Positions 36,309-47,299 of a DNA stretch of 64,000 bases are shown piece by piece. The notes under the pieces were generated by a model. The model did not search any database and was not told the DNA's origin. It saw only the letters and a list, made by a program, of their open reading frames with translations. The stretch is taken from assembly GCA_029851415.1 (NCBI GenBank), contig CM056743.1, positions 13,632,727 through 13,696,726 of the forward strand, written 5' to 3'. The position numbers and the translations under genes were made by a program. This stretch comes from Eretmocerus hayati (taxonomy: Eukaryota; Arthropoda; Insecta; Hymenoptera; Aphelinidae). The first letter of the stretch is position 1. Every line of letters starts with the position of its first letter.

Positions 36309-36856
36309 TACACATACAATATAAGAACTAAAACATACAGTTATATCACATTAGTGGATGCTCATTCACCTTAATCTCTCAACCTCATTCTCATAAAAAG
36401 TCCCTTTTTACTCATCTTCATAGATGAGAGTCAATAATTTCTATCAATACCACTCTGAAAAAATATGAAGAGTTGTACATACAATGCCATAACCTCCAAG
36501 GAATAAGATTTGTTTACCTAATTGTGATGATGGTAATCACTATTGCTCTAATTGCACTATCACAAAAACTTTTTGATTGATCCATATTGCGAGAGGAAGT
36601 TTATGTTATTTTTAAAAAAGACTATTTTGACTAGTAAAATTGACTGTGATGTGATGTAAACGACATGATGTCTGAGTGTTTATGTTACTGGTGATGATGG
36701 ATCATCCCATTGATCTATTATTGATTGATTGATTGTGTATGTGGTGACATCTAGGTATAGCCCCTTAACTGAAAAGGAAAATTACAGGAATCTACTTTTT
36801 TCACAATATACATATATCGAGACAACAGATGCTAATGAGAGTGATATCCATTATTT

Positions 36857-37127
36857 TTAATTTTTTTGTTCTTTATCTCTCATTCTTCGTAAGATTGGAG
36901 CGTATACTTGATGGATGTTCTGACTGTCCTCCTTCTTATTTATGGCGAATCTCTCAATTCTGATGTTAACCATTTCCGATACAATTCTTTTTCTCCAATT
37001 AACTTCCGAATCTAATATTTTCACTTGTTCAAAATCAAATTCATGTTTTAAATTTCTTGTATGTTCAGCCATGACAGTTTTTTTCTCTAATTTCCCAATA
37101 TCACCAATATGTTCACTCATTCTCTTT
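36857..37127 (-). pseudogene. Penelope-like element GIY-YIG endonuclease, C-terminal fragment
   Basis: The fragment runs to a stop at 36,857 and contains AEHTRNLKHEFDFEQVKIL, then NWRKRIVSEMVNI and a short tail. The H-x-x-N-x-x-H start, the W(R)KR block and the following acidic glutamate are typical of the distal half of the Penelope GIY-YIG nuclease. The catalytic GIY and YIG motifs and all of the reverse transcriptase are missing. The frame is cut by the inverted pseudo-LTR at about 37,128. It is a dead fragment. Confidence 0.8.
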
Positions 37128-37130
37128 GCA

Positions 37131-37191
37131 ATTCATAATTTTTTAGACCTGATGAGGACAGCAAAGTAACTGTCGAAACGTTGTCATGAAT
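37131..37191 (+). ncRNA. Hammerhead ribozyme, inverted copy
   Basis: The same 61-nt motif as at 36,248-36,308, now on the plus strand. ATTCAT opens stem I, CTGATGA is at 37,149-37,155, GAAA at 37,175-37,178 and the predicted cleavage is after GTC at 37,185. All core bases are retained in both copies. Confidence 0.85.
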
Positions 37192-37276
37192 AAACACCAA
37201 TTGACTCGCAAATCAGCTGCAGTATCATTGTAATTGTCAATTCAAGCGAGTGCTTCAACATGGACATAAATATTAT

Positions 37277-39890
37277 GCTCATCAGAATTCCCCATAGGCA
37301 ATTCTGATGAACTCCCAGATCGAATCTATTACTTATGTGAAAATGAGGAAACTCAGTCATACTTTGGAGCGTCCCAACCACCAGAGCACCATGATATTCT
37401 TAGTTTCCAATATAATTGCCGAAGCAACTTATTTTTACAAAGAATTTCTTCAATGAAGTCGATTGAAAAACTCTTCAATCCTATAGAACAATTCCGTAGA
37501 CGTAACCTGAAAATAATTTCACCTCTTATCAGCTACTATGAAAGCAAAAACATTTTTTAAGACGATTAGAAGAATGATTTTCCGTGAATGAAAGTTTTTA
37601 GAGAAAAATTCTGCCCCTTACTCGCCAATCCAATCTTGCAGATATGAGATTTGAAATTTCTCAAATGCCGTCTTATTATGGTTTCAGAATCGATCAAGAA
37701 CTCCAGAAAACTGCAACGAAAGGGTATACTTATAATGAGGCTGATCGCAAAGATCTTGCGTGACTAATCTCTTTCTCATGCATCAGTGGCTGGTGTATTA
37801 CAAGATGTATACAGGGTGTCTATGCGCCGATGCTGGTGCATAACGAGTCGGTAACGAGCTCTCGTTGCGGAAGATAATCACGTCAGGCGCCGCCATAAAC
37901 CATCACATCTAACACGACGACTATGATATTAAGGATTCGCAGATCACGCGGCTGGGCCTGGATGATCTTAAATTCGGATCGGCAGCACTCGTAACAGGTA
38001 TTATAATTACAGCCTATTAGTGAAAAATGACTAGATCTCATGAAATGCATTTCAGAGCCATCGTGTACTAGTCTTTCAGTCTATTATGGTCCATCAGTGC
38101 CGGGATCAGAGCATTACTTGCTTATGCTCTATCTTGCAAAATCGGCTTTGTCGTCGCGGTACACGCGACATGTAATAATATAATCTCTTACCGAAAAATT
38201 TATGCACCATTGTAGGTGTAAACCGCAGCTTTATACTTCAGCGTGATGAGATCATGTTATTCTCTACATTTTTGGCAAAAAAGTGAGTCTAAAATAGTTA
38301 CAATAAGCGTAGAGTGACCGTCGTCCGGTGCGATTTTCGTGATAGATGGAATTCTTTTGCAAGATCCTTTCAGTAAGACCCTACCGATGTTAGTATTGCA
38401 TGTCAAGCCGGCATCCGGTGCGAAATTGTTTGAATTGAAATTTCTAAACGATTTGTAAGCATGAATTTCTTCGGTCCGAAACAATTTTTATTAGATAATT
38501 AGAGACATTTCAAACAAGAAGTTACTTTCGTTATGTTCAGTTAGTAGCGGCCACCATGTCTCTACAGCTACTACGAACTCCATTAGGAACCATGCAATGA
38601 AAATTCTTGAAAAACGGGAGGTTCTCATCCGAAAATATCGATTGTTGTTATTGGATCTTGTACAAAAAGGCATACTAGAGAACCAACTTCGCCATTGTAT
38701 GAGAACATAGATTTCTTGAAAAGCTCATAGCTGATGAACGATGGCTCCTACTAAAGAATGACCAAGGTAACTTATTGTTGAGAGAGCCTTAAATTACCCA
38801 AAATAAATATGGACCGGAAGAAGTGATGTTTATAATTCACAGGATCCCGTAAAAAATTTCCATAAACCTATTGTCGCACGCAATGTTGGTGATTTTGCCT
38901 AGTCTATGAAAAAAGAATGTAACAGTAAGTTGCTTCTATACACTGTCCTGCGAAATAAAACATACATCACAGCCTCTGGAATATCATGATTAGGTTTAAC
39001 GATGCCAGTCTTGCTTATAGTGGCAATGAGCCCAATTTCCCCTGCAATTGCGATATTTTCCATTTTTATCCAGATAAGTAGCGTCATTTTGATCCGTAAA
39101 TGAATCTACTAATCGTAAGGGGGTAATGAATATTTTTTTCTTTCCAAGATAAAATTTTTCTTAAACTCTGTGCTGTTTTGAGCTGCGTACATGTGTAACA
39201 AAATGTTTTGATGGTTCTTTCAGTTATGTATGATCCGGTATGATCCCAGGGTGTAAGCCTCCAGAAGATCCTCCTTCAAACCTAATAGTCAAGCTACGCG
39301 CAATATACATCACACACTTGCTCATTTTGTGTCTCTTTTACTTCGCTCACTGTATTGTAAAATTACCTCTATGGGTGAGACAAAGTTACCATTCAATGAC
39401 CAGAATTTTGTTGATGGTGCAAAGTAACAACGAAGAACAGCTTCCCATACAAATTCTCCATCGCAAGCAAGCTAAAATCTTTGAATATTCGATTGTGTAC
39501 AGAAATTGATTTTGTTTGCATTTCCTTTTCAGCAGTACGAGAAATGATATCATTGAGTCAAATCAATAATTTCCTGACTGATTTGATTAAAAAAAAAAGT
39601 GTGTAATTACGGATTCTGAGTCATGATCTGTATTTCTGATGCATTGATAAATATACTTCCATAAACGAGACTGTAATACATATTTGGTCTGATTCGTTCA
39701 TTGCTCAAAAATTGCATCTCTGTGCATTGAGCATTCTGTCTATATTGGACATTTTTTCTCGAAACTGAGGGTGCCCATTATTATTATATGATGGAACACA
39801 AGTTGTACTGCACTCTATTCAATCTCTCATCATCGGGTTCAGTCTTTATCATCTTAGTACCAAATTGATCTTCGTCCTACAATGGCTATA
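37277..39890. other. No gene recognised; downstream flank of protease A
   Basis: Minus-strand frames at 38,257-38,484, 38,491-38,673 (with a hydrophobic stretch FIAWFLMEFVVAV) and 38,899-39,087 have no recognisable domain. They might be exons of an unidentified gene, but nothing beyond open frames supports that. Confidence 0.35.
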
Positions 39891-39936
39891 TCAACCATGG
39901 CTGAATGTATCCCTGAAGCAATCGGCTTTCCCAGAT
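39891..39936 (-). CDS. Protease A exon 9 (last)
   Basis: The exon starts after AACTGTTTCAG and ends in TGA at 39,893-39,891. It completes the split codon of exon 8 and encodes ASGKADCF and a short tail. The final Cys corresponds to the last cysteine of the reprolysin fold. No disintegrin or Cys-rich domain follows. Copy B has a 46-nt exon of identical structure. Confidence 0.85.
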
Positions 39937-40177
39937 CTGAAACAGTTATTTCCACATAATGGTCGATCAGATATGAATAAAAATCATGCGTTCAGCTAGA
40001 ATCTGTCAGTTTGTTGATGCAGAAACTGATCACAATCACAATACGAGAGTTTCTATCGACAACACTGATGAAGCGTATTATGAAGTGACTTGATTCGATA
40101 TCTAAATGATTAATTTCTCAACTCATCTAGTCACCCAAATGCGAAATTGTAGTTATATTAGAATTTTTCGAACTTAC

Positions 40178-40327
40178 GCAACAAATTCTCTGAGTTCTCG
40201 CTTACTGCATTCTGACCAAACTTTTTCTCCCCTAGCATGCACTCCCATCACAAGCGGTTTCCCGTTCAACTTTCCAATCTGTTCTTCTCTCCCACATCCA
40301 TTGTTCATATCGTGTTGCATGCCCAAT
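40178..40327 (-). CDS. Protease A exon 8 (second half of the zinc site)
   Basis: The 150-nt exon opens with LGMQHD, the second half of the zinc-binding motif H-E-x-x-H-x-x-G-x-x-H-D begun in exon 7. A Cys-bearing loop, PLVMG (the likely Met-turn) and VWSECS, typical of reprolysin domains, follow. The acceptor is TTACCTAG and the donor GTAAGT. The length and both phases equal those of copy B. Confidence 0.92.
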
Positions 40328-41239
40328 CTAGGTAAATCACATCGAAGATGATAATCGTTGTTAATGCTACATTTCATACATAATAATTTCGCACTGACAA
40401 TTATACCAATTTTACAGTTGACGTAACAATTCTACGTCTCAGGCTGAAACTTATATCATTAGCACTTGTGAAAGTCATGGTTACGTGACTGATTCTTACA
40501 GCATCACGTAATATTACATGCCCACAAAAATGAAAGAGTTTTTTTATCAGAAAAAATTGACGTCCATTTTCTTGTCTTTTCAGCTGCTGAACACAAAGAG
40601 CTCAGGACATTATGTTCCCTTGATTGTTTTGAAGCTATGACCAACATCTATGTGGCTTACAAAAATACTCATTTTTGAATTCTAGCGTTTTCGAGATAAA
40701 TTGAGACCCCTCAGCAAATCGAGGTTGGAATCGTTTTTGCCATCAAAGTGTACAGCAGAAACGTATCTTTCAGGCATTTTTGGGTCCCTCGAGAAGCTAA
40801 AAGAAAAAAAACCCTAGGACTCTCGTAATTCTCTACGCGGGATATGGAAAAACCATTTTTGAACAATACTTCTTTAGCTCGGATTTATTTCAAAGCTTTT
40901 ATTTATAACTGGAATTTCCAGTAACTTGAAATCTCGCTAATTTGAAGTTTTTTCCGTGGATTATGGAGGTTGGAGTTAGCGAAGTTCCACTGTAATTCCA
41001 ATTCTATCGCGATAGTCAAAACCATTAATAATCGTCGTAACATTATCGATAACAACTAATAGACCAATGGTAATCCTAAGATCCACGCTAAGTTGGCTAG
41101 TCAAACGATCTATACATGACGACGACCCCCCCCCCCTCCTCATCACCTACACTGAGATTTTTTTCATATTTCATTCTTTATATAAGGATAGTACTGCTCT
41201 TCTCATTTTTACTGTCGAACATTGAAGTTTTGATTCTTA

Positions 41240-43330
41240 AGGAGAGGGTACACCCTAATGTTGGAAGTTGGCCTCAAACACCATGGGGGGAGGGAGGGAG
41301 GGCTGAAGATCTGGATCTGAATCTATTTTTCGAGCTAAAACGATGGCGTAGTCAGTTTTTCAAAAAATAACATTTTTGACCAGATTTATTCTCTGGCTTA
41401 CAACCCCTCCGCCAGATCGTGAAATTCATATGAGACTTTGTTCAAAACCACAAAAGGCGAGACAAAAGGTACCCCCAAAAAAATTTACTGGTCAATCCAT
41501 CCAATTTTGTCGGACTAATTTCATTATTTCGGATCGGAAATCTGAATTTGCTCGCTAAAATGCCTCGGAACTCATAAAATATTGATTGTTCCAAAAAATC
41601 ACAGGATACTTGTTTGTTCAGATCAAGAAATCACATCGATATAGTGGATAAGAATTTGCAAGAATCAAGAAATAATATCACTATAAAATTATATAATTAC
41701 ATATATACCTATATCCGATTTTTTAAACAAATTTCCCACTTTTGCATATTTTGTTCACTATACCTATGTCATTTTTTGATCTAAACAAGAAAGTATTCTT
41801 GTGATTTTCCGAAGTACTTGGTATTTTTCGAGTTCTGAGGTACAATACTTTTCATAAATGATGGATCAAGTAGGGTCTCACTTAAACAAAGATAATTCGG
41901 ATATACTCCGTCGTACGGGAATTTTCAGGAGAACATTATAAAGATGACAAAAAAATCAATCGATTCATGTGTTTAAAACATTCATTGCGTCCTTTTTGAT
42001 CGCCCGGAGTCAACGATGAAAATCTAAAAAATTCCTCCTTCAATCAATCACCTACAACTTTGGCGGGAATGATCCGATCACAAAAAATCTCACGGGATCT
42101 TGTAGATCTTTTCAGAATTTACAACTTCATTTTTTTTAAAGTTCTCTGTACGATCTTTCCGATTCAAGTAGCGAGCTTGGAAAGGAAGTTTTGTATTACA
42201 TGGACTGCTTATGGAGATACCGCGGCTGGCGCCTGTTTTGTCTTACCTTGCTCCATTATAGCGCAAAAATTCATCAAAAAATATCATGACACATTATTTT
42301 GACGTGAATTAACCTGATCTTTCAGAATATTTGATCAGATTTTGTCTTGGATGGGAGGAAACCCCGATTTCTTGAGTGTTATCAGGAAAATTCATTGATT
42401 TCATGTTTTATCCCTATAGAACCACATTCAAGGTCAAATCTGATAAAATATTCTGAAAGATGAGATTATTTCATGTCGAAATCATGTGTCATGATATTTT
42501 TTTCATAATTTTTGCACCAGAACGGCGCAAGAGGAAATAAAACAGTAGGTAGCTTCCGAGGTAGCTTCGGTATCTCCATGAGCAGCCTATGTTATACATA
42601 GTTTTCTCTTCAAGCTCGTTACACGGACAGAAAAGGTCGTACAGGAAACGTTGAAAAGAGGAGATCGTAGGTTTTGAAAAGATCTACAAGATATCCTGGG
42701 AATTTTTATGATCGGATCACTCCCGCTAAAGTTGTAGGTGATTGTTTGAAGGGGAAATTTTTTAGATTTTCATCGTTGACTACGGGCGATCAAAAAGGAC
42801 GCAAAGAATGTTTTGAGTCGATAGATTTTTTTGTGATCTCTAAGATGCTCTTTTGAAAGTCTCCTCACGTCAAAGTATATTGAAAATATCTCAGTTTTAT
42901 TGAGACCCCACATGATCCATTACTTATGAAAGGTACTGTATTTTAGCGAAAAAATTCAGACTCTTGACCCGAAAGAATGTATCCAGTCCCACAGGATTTG
43001 ATAGATCAGTCTATAAATTTTTTTCGGGGTACTTTTTATAATTTTGAACAAAATGTCGAGTTGTTGGCGGTTTGGCGGTCCAGTGAGGGTTTGGCGATCC
43101 GACGAAAGGGTCGCGACCCAGAGGATAAATATGGTCACTAAATTTTTTTTTTGCAAAACCGACTACGCCATCGTTTCTTGCTCGAAAAATTACGAATAAA
43201 TCCAGATATCCAGCCCTACATAATTTTTCAGGCCAGATTTCAGAATAAGGATAGGCCCTCCTCTTAACAACTTTGCCGAGCCTTTTTGTATGCAAACTTG
43301 TGAAATTGGAGCACACCCAGAGGGCACTAC
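41240..43330. mobile_element. 2.1-kb inverted repeat (giant foldback element)
   Basis: The left arm (about 41,240-42,345, less a 278-bp nested insertion) matches the reverse complement of about 42,405-43,330. Matching stretches include AACGATGGCGTAGTC, GGGTCTCA with GATGGATCA, TCTGAATTTGCTCGCTAAAA, GATCCGATCAC and CCTACAACTTTGGCGGGA. Identity looks to be roughly three-quarters. The 60-bp centre is unique. There is no transposase frame. Confidence 0.85.
41563..41840. mobile_element. 278-bp MITE nested in the left arm of the foldback element
   Basis: The left end reads CCTCGGAACTCATAAAATA and the right, reverse complemented, CCTCAGAACTCGAAAAATA. Similarity continues about 85 bp inward through AAAATCACA, TTCAGATCAAGAAAT and TATAGTG. 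The segment is missing from the opposite arm of the surrounding palindrome, which shows directly that it is a later insertion. The site is consistent with a TA duplication (one copy mutated). Confidence 0.85.
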
Positions 43331-43414
43331 CGTATGAAACGAGATATTACTCAAGTACATCTCGATATCGCAACTTTTGATCCCGACCGATTCTCGAGTA
43401 TGCTGAGTACTTAC

Positions 43415-43547
43415 ATATGTCCTAATTCGTGTACCCCAGAGTCAACGCCATGGAAGTGTCCGTTGTCAGGTATGACTACAGAGTCTATAGTTTCACAAAC
43501 TTCATCTACCAAGGTGAGACCCATGACAGGGGAGTACATATTGTGCT
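43415..43547 (-). CDS. Protease A exon 7 (zinc site HELGH)
   Basis: The exon follows TGATCACAG and ends at GTAAGT. It encodes VMGLTLVDEVC, then SVVIPDNGHFHGVDSG and ends in HELGH. In reprolysins (M12B) these are the G-x-A/T-x-V-x-x-x-C strand, the bulge-edge segment and the active-site helix with the two zinc-binding His and the catalytic Glu. It enters with one base of the codon supplied by exon 6 and leaves in phase 2. Confidence 0.93.
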
Positions 43548-43681
43548 CTGTGATCATGAAATGATGAATGGAGGATTATTAAAATATGCTCGACCTACGA
43601 ATTCTCTGGATCTCAATCCAAGCAGTGGACAATGTAGAATCCATGAGCTTACAAAGTGGTTATTAGAGGTACTATACTAAC

Positions 43682-43707
43682 CTTCATGCCACTGGGTAAG
43701 CTCGGAA
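43682..43707 (-). CDS. Protease A exon 6 (26-nt microexon)
   Basis: A 26-nt exon between TTTCTTTCAG and GTTAGT supplies eight codons (SELTQWHE) plus split codons at each end. The phase joins exons 5 and 7 exactly. The reality of so short an exon rests on copy B, where a 26-nt exon of the same phase (AQLTRWRT) sits in the same place between an equally good acceptor and donor. Confidence 0.82.
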
Positions 43708-44165
43708 CTGAAAGAAAGATGTATCGTTGAAAAAAATTCTGACAGACATTTACTTCTCTCAGAGAATGGCGAGAGAATAGCGATGAAGTCAGTAAAACTT
43801 TGTGTCAGTCGTTCTTCATCGCAGAATTTGTCAATTCATTAATGGTTATGATTTAATTCGATCTCTAAATCCCTATATGGGCTAGATAGCTGTTTTGACA
43901 AATAGTGAGCCTAAGTATGTATTCTTTTTTCTATGGAAGAGACGTGGATCCACCTCCGGTACTTCTTTTTTATTCAGACGAGATGTTCGGAGAGTAAATT
44001 CACATCACCACTGCACCCACAGTCTAAGGTGGATTCCGAACCATCAAAACCACATAGTAAGGATAAACATCTTCTAAAATTCGATCGAGAAATTTTGACT
44101 CGGTAATTAGCTCTTAAATATGTAGTGTGGAAACGTCAATCGTGTATCATTCAAACAATACATAC

Positions 44166-44320
44166 TCGGTCATCACAACGATGGCGTCAAACTTCCTGGG
44201 ATCTTGATCCTTGAATGTGTTTAGATAGGGATGATCTTTGACTTTTTGCGTCGCTCCGACTACTTCGAGTTTATTCGTATTAGTCCAACTGCCAAACATG
44301 ACATTCGCAGCTATTCTATC
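44166..44320 (-). CDS. Protease A exon 5
   Basis: A 155-nt exon after ATTTTAACAG, ending at GTATGT. It ends KFDAIVVMT, matching the h-D-a-x-x-x-x-T strand of reprolysins just before the substrate-binding region. It enters in phase 0 and leaves in phase 2. No counterpart for copy B was found inside the window. Confidence 0.85.
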
Positions 44321-44395
44321 CTGTTAAAATATTGACGCATTGATATTTCCAGGGATCATTTTGAAAAATAATAGATTAGATCAAATGAAGTGTAC

Positions 44396-44543
44396 CTTTG
44401 CGATAGCTATACCAGTGATGATAATGTTTACTTTTGGGGAGTCAAATTTTGCATACATTTGATCAACTTTTTGCCAGAACGTTGCGACATACTTCACAGT
44501 CTCTTTGATGTTATAATTGTGATATCTGTGGATAACCAACTTG
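44396..44543 (-). CDS. Protease A exon 4
   Basis: The exon runs from acceptor AATCATAG to a GTACAC donor. It encodes ETVKYVATFWQKVDQMYAKF and then NIIITGIAIAK. This is the first long helix (Y-V-x-x-x-W-x-x-V-D) and the following strand of a reprolysin catalytic domain. The GTACAC donor is weak but the phase is right. An alternative acceptor 19 nt downstream (ATCCACAG) exists and would break the frame with exon 3. Confidence 0.85.
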
Positions 44544-44637
44544 CTATGATTATAGTATATAATATGATCGTGTTTTGTAATTCGAGAATAATGCAAATTT
44601 TAAAATTATATGTATTACATCGAAAAGATGGAATAAC

Positions 44638-44981
44638 CTGAAAATTAGATGATCAACAACAATGAACAGCTTCAGAGATATGGACCCCAACGGTTGGACG
44701 TATTGCTCTCTTGAAGGTAAAACCTGCAGTCCCCAATCAGGTGCAATCCCATTTGAACCAGGAAAGTCATACTGGTCGTAAATGGAGTTCCCAAAACCTT
44801 GGTTGGTCCAAATATCTGGATATCCATCTAAATTGCGTTTGAATCTGGAATTTGGGAAACTCACAAAGGGATACGTGGCACCTTTTTTAGTCCACCTATT
44901 CTTCTCGAAGTGACCAAGAGCCACAGCTTCGTTGTTCGAGTCCTCGTAGAATTTTTCAGCGCCCAGATACGACATAATGGA
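44638..44981 (-). CDS. Protease A exon 3 (pro-region and start of the catalytic domain)
   Basis: A 344-nt exon after ACATTTTCAG, ending CAG|GTTATT. The first about 95 residues are rich in aromatics, Asn and Gly and match no domain I know, so they are probably pro-region. The last 15 residues, SISLKLFIVVDHLIF, fit the L-x-x-x-V-V-D strand that opens M12B catalytic domains. The donor is not ideal. Reading past it gives a short hydrophobic tail and then a stop, so splicing here is needed. Confidence 0.85.
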
Positions 44982-45522
44982 CTGAAAATGTATAATAGGT
45001 TCTTAGTTTTCAAACGTTGAATTGATGAGCTTCTAGGGAATAATTGTTCTTACAATGATGCGAGCAACTAGTTCTGTTCATATCTTTGACCAATCAGTCT
45101 ACCATCCGTGTGAAAAAGTAAGAAGTTAGCTGTTATTCGAGTAGTCGACATTCGGAAATTTCAACATTTTTTTATTCAAAATAGACATTGAATATCAATT
45201 CAAATTCAGGACAGGAGTCATCAAAGGGTAGAAATAAGGAGGAAATCTTTTTGAAACTATGTCAATGTGTCTTGTTCAAATTCTTCAAGATAACATTGAG
45301 AAGACTATGTATTAGGTTTCAGAATGTAACTGTAGAGTTCAGTTGTTTTTTGAACATGGATTATATGCTTCTACGAAACAACGAATATCTAAAGGAAAAA
45401 GTATAGGAATATCTAATGAGCTCACAACATACTTCTCATTAATCACTATTAGAGATTTCACAAGAGCTAATTTTTTAAATCAAGTTGATGTGTAGTATGC
45501 TATGGAGTTATGAATCGCATAT

Positions 45523-46951
45523 GAGTAGTTCCACGCGAAAGCGACCCACGAAAAAGGGTCATGTCTCAGATCCTTTTGTAAACATTCTTATTCGATTCTA
45601 TGGTACAAAATATGAACTTTTCACTACCTATGGGGTCCCAAAAAAATTTTTTGGTCCCATGGCCAGAATTTTCGAAAATGAAGTAAAATACATTTTCTTA
45701 AAATTCTAGCAGCTTTTTTGCACTAAAATGCGAATAAGTCGAGTTTGCTCCCAGATAAAGAAATGCGGCTTGCGGCATTCGAAAGGTCTTTCAAAAACCT
45801 ATCAAAATCGCTATTGGAAAGTTGTTTTTGGGGTTATGGGCAGCCCGTACGAGCAAAAGTGTAAGAATCACTAAACAGTGAGTTTCTCAGTTGCCTATTT
45901 TTTTCAATTTTTGAAAATCACATATTTAATGTATAATTTTGTGTTCTTCCAGAAAAAAGTGGCCCCGATTTCCTTTTCCGACGTCTAAGGCCTGTTTCTT
46001 CAAATTTTTGCAAACCTATTTTTTAGGCAGTTTGGAATCGTCTGTTTACTGCGCATGCGCAGGAATTTGGACTGTTAGAACCAATTCCATTGAGAAGCCA
46101 AGAAAATTTCCTTCAAAATGACCACTTGGCAAAGTCAATTTCCTCAATTTGGCTCGGAGTTACAGCCTACAAAAGATGAAGCTTCAGCTCGAGTGCGTCA
46201 ATAGGCAAACGATACATCGGGCCAGAGATCGTGCCCAGATTTTCCTAACTATTGTCGCGGTGTCTCCGATCCACCTTGTTGGATATCGAGATTCGGTGGT
46301 CTTTCAAACGTTGTAGCTCCGAGCCAAATTGATGAAATTGACTTTGCCAAGTAGTCATTTTGAAGAAAATTTTCTTGGCTTCCCAATGGAATTGGTTCTA
46401 ACAGACCAAATTCCTGCGCATGCGCAGTAAACAAACAATTCCAAACTGCCAAAAAAATAGGTTTGCGAAAATTTGAAGAAACAGGCCTTAGACGTCGGAA
46501 AAGGAAATTGGGACCACTTTTTTCTGAAAGAACACAAAATTTTACATCAAATATGTGATTTTCAAAAATTGAAAAAAATAGGCAACTGAAAACTCACTGT
46601 TTAGTGATTTTTACACTTTTGCTCGTACAGACTGCCCATAACCCCAAAATCAACTTTTCAATAGCGATTTTGATAGGTTTTTGAAAGACCTTTCGAATGC
46701 CGCAAGCTGCATATCTTTATCTGGGAGCAAACTCGACTTATTCGCATTTTAGTGCAAGAAAGCTGCTAGAATTTTAAGAAAATGTATTTTACTTCATTTT
46801 CGAAAATTCTCGCCATGGGTCCAAAAAATTTTTTGGGACCCCAGAGGTAGTGGAAAGTTCATATTTTGTACCATAGAATCGAATAAGAATATTAACAAAA
46901 GGATCTGAGACATGACCCTTTTTCGTGGGTCGCTTTCGCGTGGAACTACTC
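45523..46951. mobile_element. 1.43-kb palindromic element with about 640-bp arms
   Basis: The left arm 45,523-46,165 and right arm 46,309-46,951 are inverted copies with identity that looks well above 90 percent. The termini are GAGTAGTTCCACGCGAAAGC on both sides. ATAT flanks both ends, a possible target duplication. The 143-bp centre is unique. There is no transposase; the frames seen in each arm are mirror images. It lies in protease A intron 2. Confidence 0.9.
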
Positions 46952-47097
46952 ATATGTTTACTTGAAAAGATTGACGGTTTGCCCGTCATGCTCAGACGTC
47001 CTTCATGATTTTACAGCTTATTATACTCAGGCGCTTTTGTAGTCCTGAACCCTGGGACCACAGAATGGGCGAACAGGGAAAAGGTGGAGTGACTTAC

Positions 47098-47273
47098 GTT
47101 CGATTCCCGCCGAGGGATATCATTCCCGGATATTGTCCAAACGGAGGATGTTGGAGATATCACATTCTTAGTAGATTTTCCGGGATGAAACTGTGTTCTT
47201 CCGCCGTTTACAGCCATAGGTGTTGAGAAATCGACTTTGTTGAACCATTCTTCGGGAGCCCCAAAATGAGGCG
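47098..47273 (-). CDS. Protease A exon 2 (pro-region)
   Basis: A 176-nt exon between TTCTTCTTCACAG and GTAAGT. It encodes PHFGAPEEWFNKVDF and about 43 further residues, ending RRESN. It enters one base into a codon and leaves in phase 0, joining exon 3 in frame. No domain is recognised; by position it belongs to the pro-region. RR near its end could be part of a processing site, but that is speculative. Confidence 0.75.
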
Positions 47274-47299
47274 CTGTGAAGAAGAAAACAAGCATTGAT

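Larger units (their letters stand above)
36207..37264 (-). mobile_element. Truncated Penelope-like retroelement with inverted hammerhead-bearing ends
   Basis: The insertion is bounded by a perfect 12-bp direct repeat, CATAAATATTAT, at 36,195-36,206 and 37,265-37,276. Inside are about 100-bp inverted repeats (about 36,208-36,308 and 37,131-37,232) that are almost identical, each with a hammerhead ribozyme core. Between them, on the minus strand, is the C-terminal part of a GIY-YIG endonuclease frame. Penelope-like elements are known to carry such ribozymes in their pseudo-LTRs. The reverse transcriptase is absent, so this is a 5'-truncated copy ending in an inverted partial pseudo-LTR. Confidence 0.88.
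40328..43414 (-). other. Protease A intron 7
   Basis: The intron splits the zinc-binding motif between the GH and LG positions in phase 2. About 200 bp next to exon 8 (40,350-40,510) match the corresponding part of copy B. Most of the rest is the large inverted repeat at about 41,240-43,330. Confidence 0.85.

Noticed and set aside
38257..39087. Possible minus-strand exons downstream of protease A
   Set aside because: Open frames and one hydrophobic stretch only; protease A already ends with a conserved stop at 39,891.
46249..46537. Two similar frames matching plus-strand frames at 45.9-46.1 kb
   Set aside because: They are mirror images from the two arms of a palindromic element, not duplicated genes.
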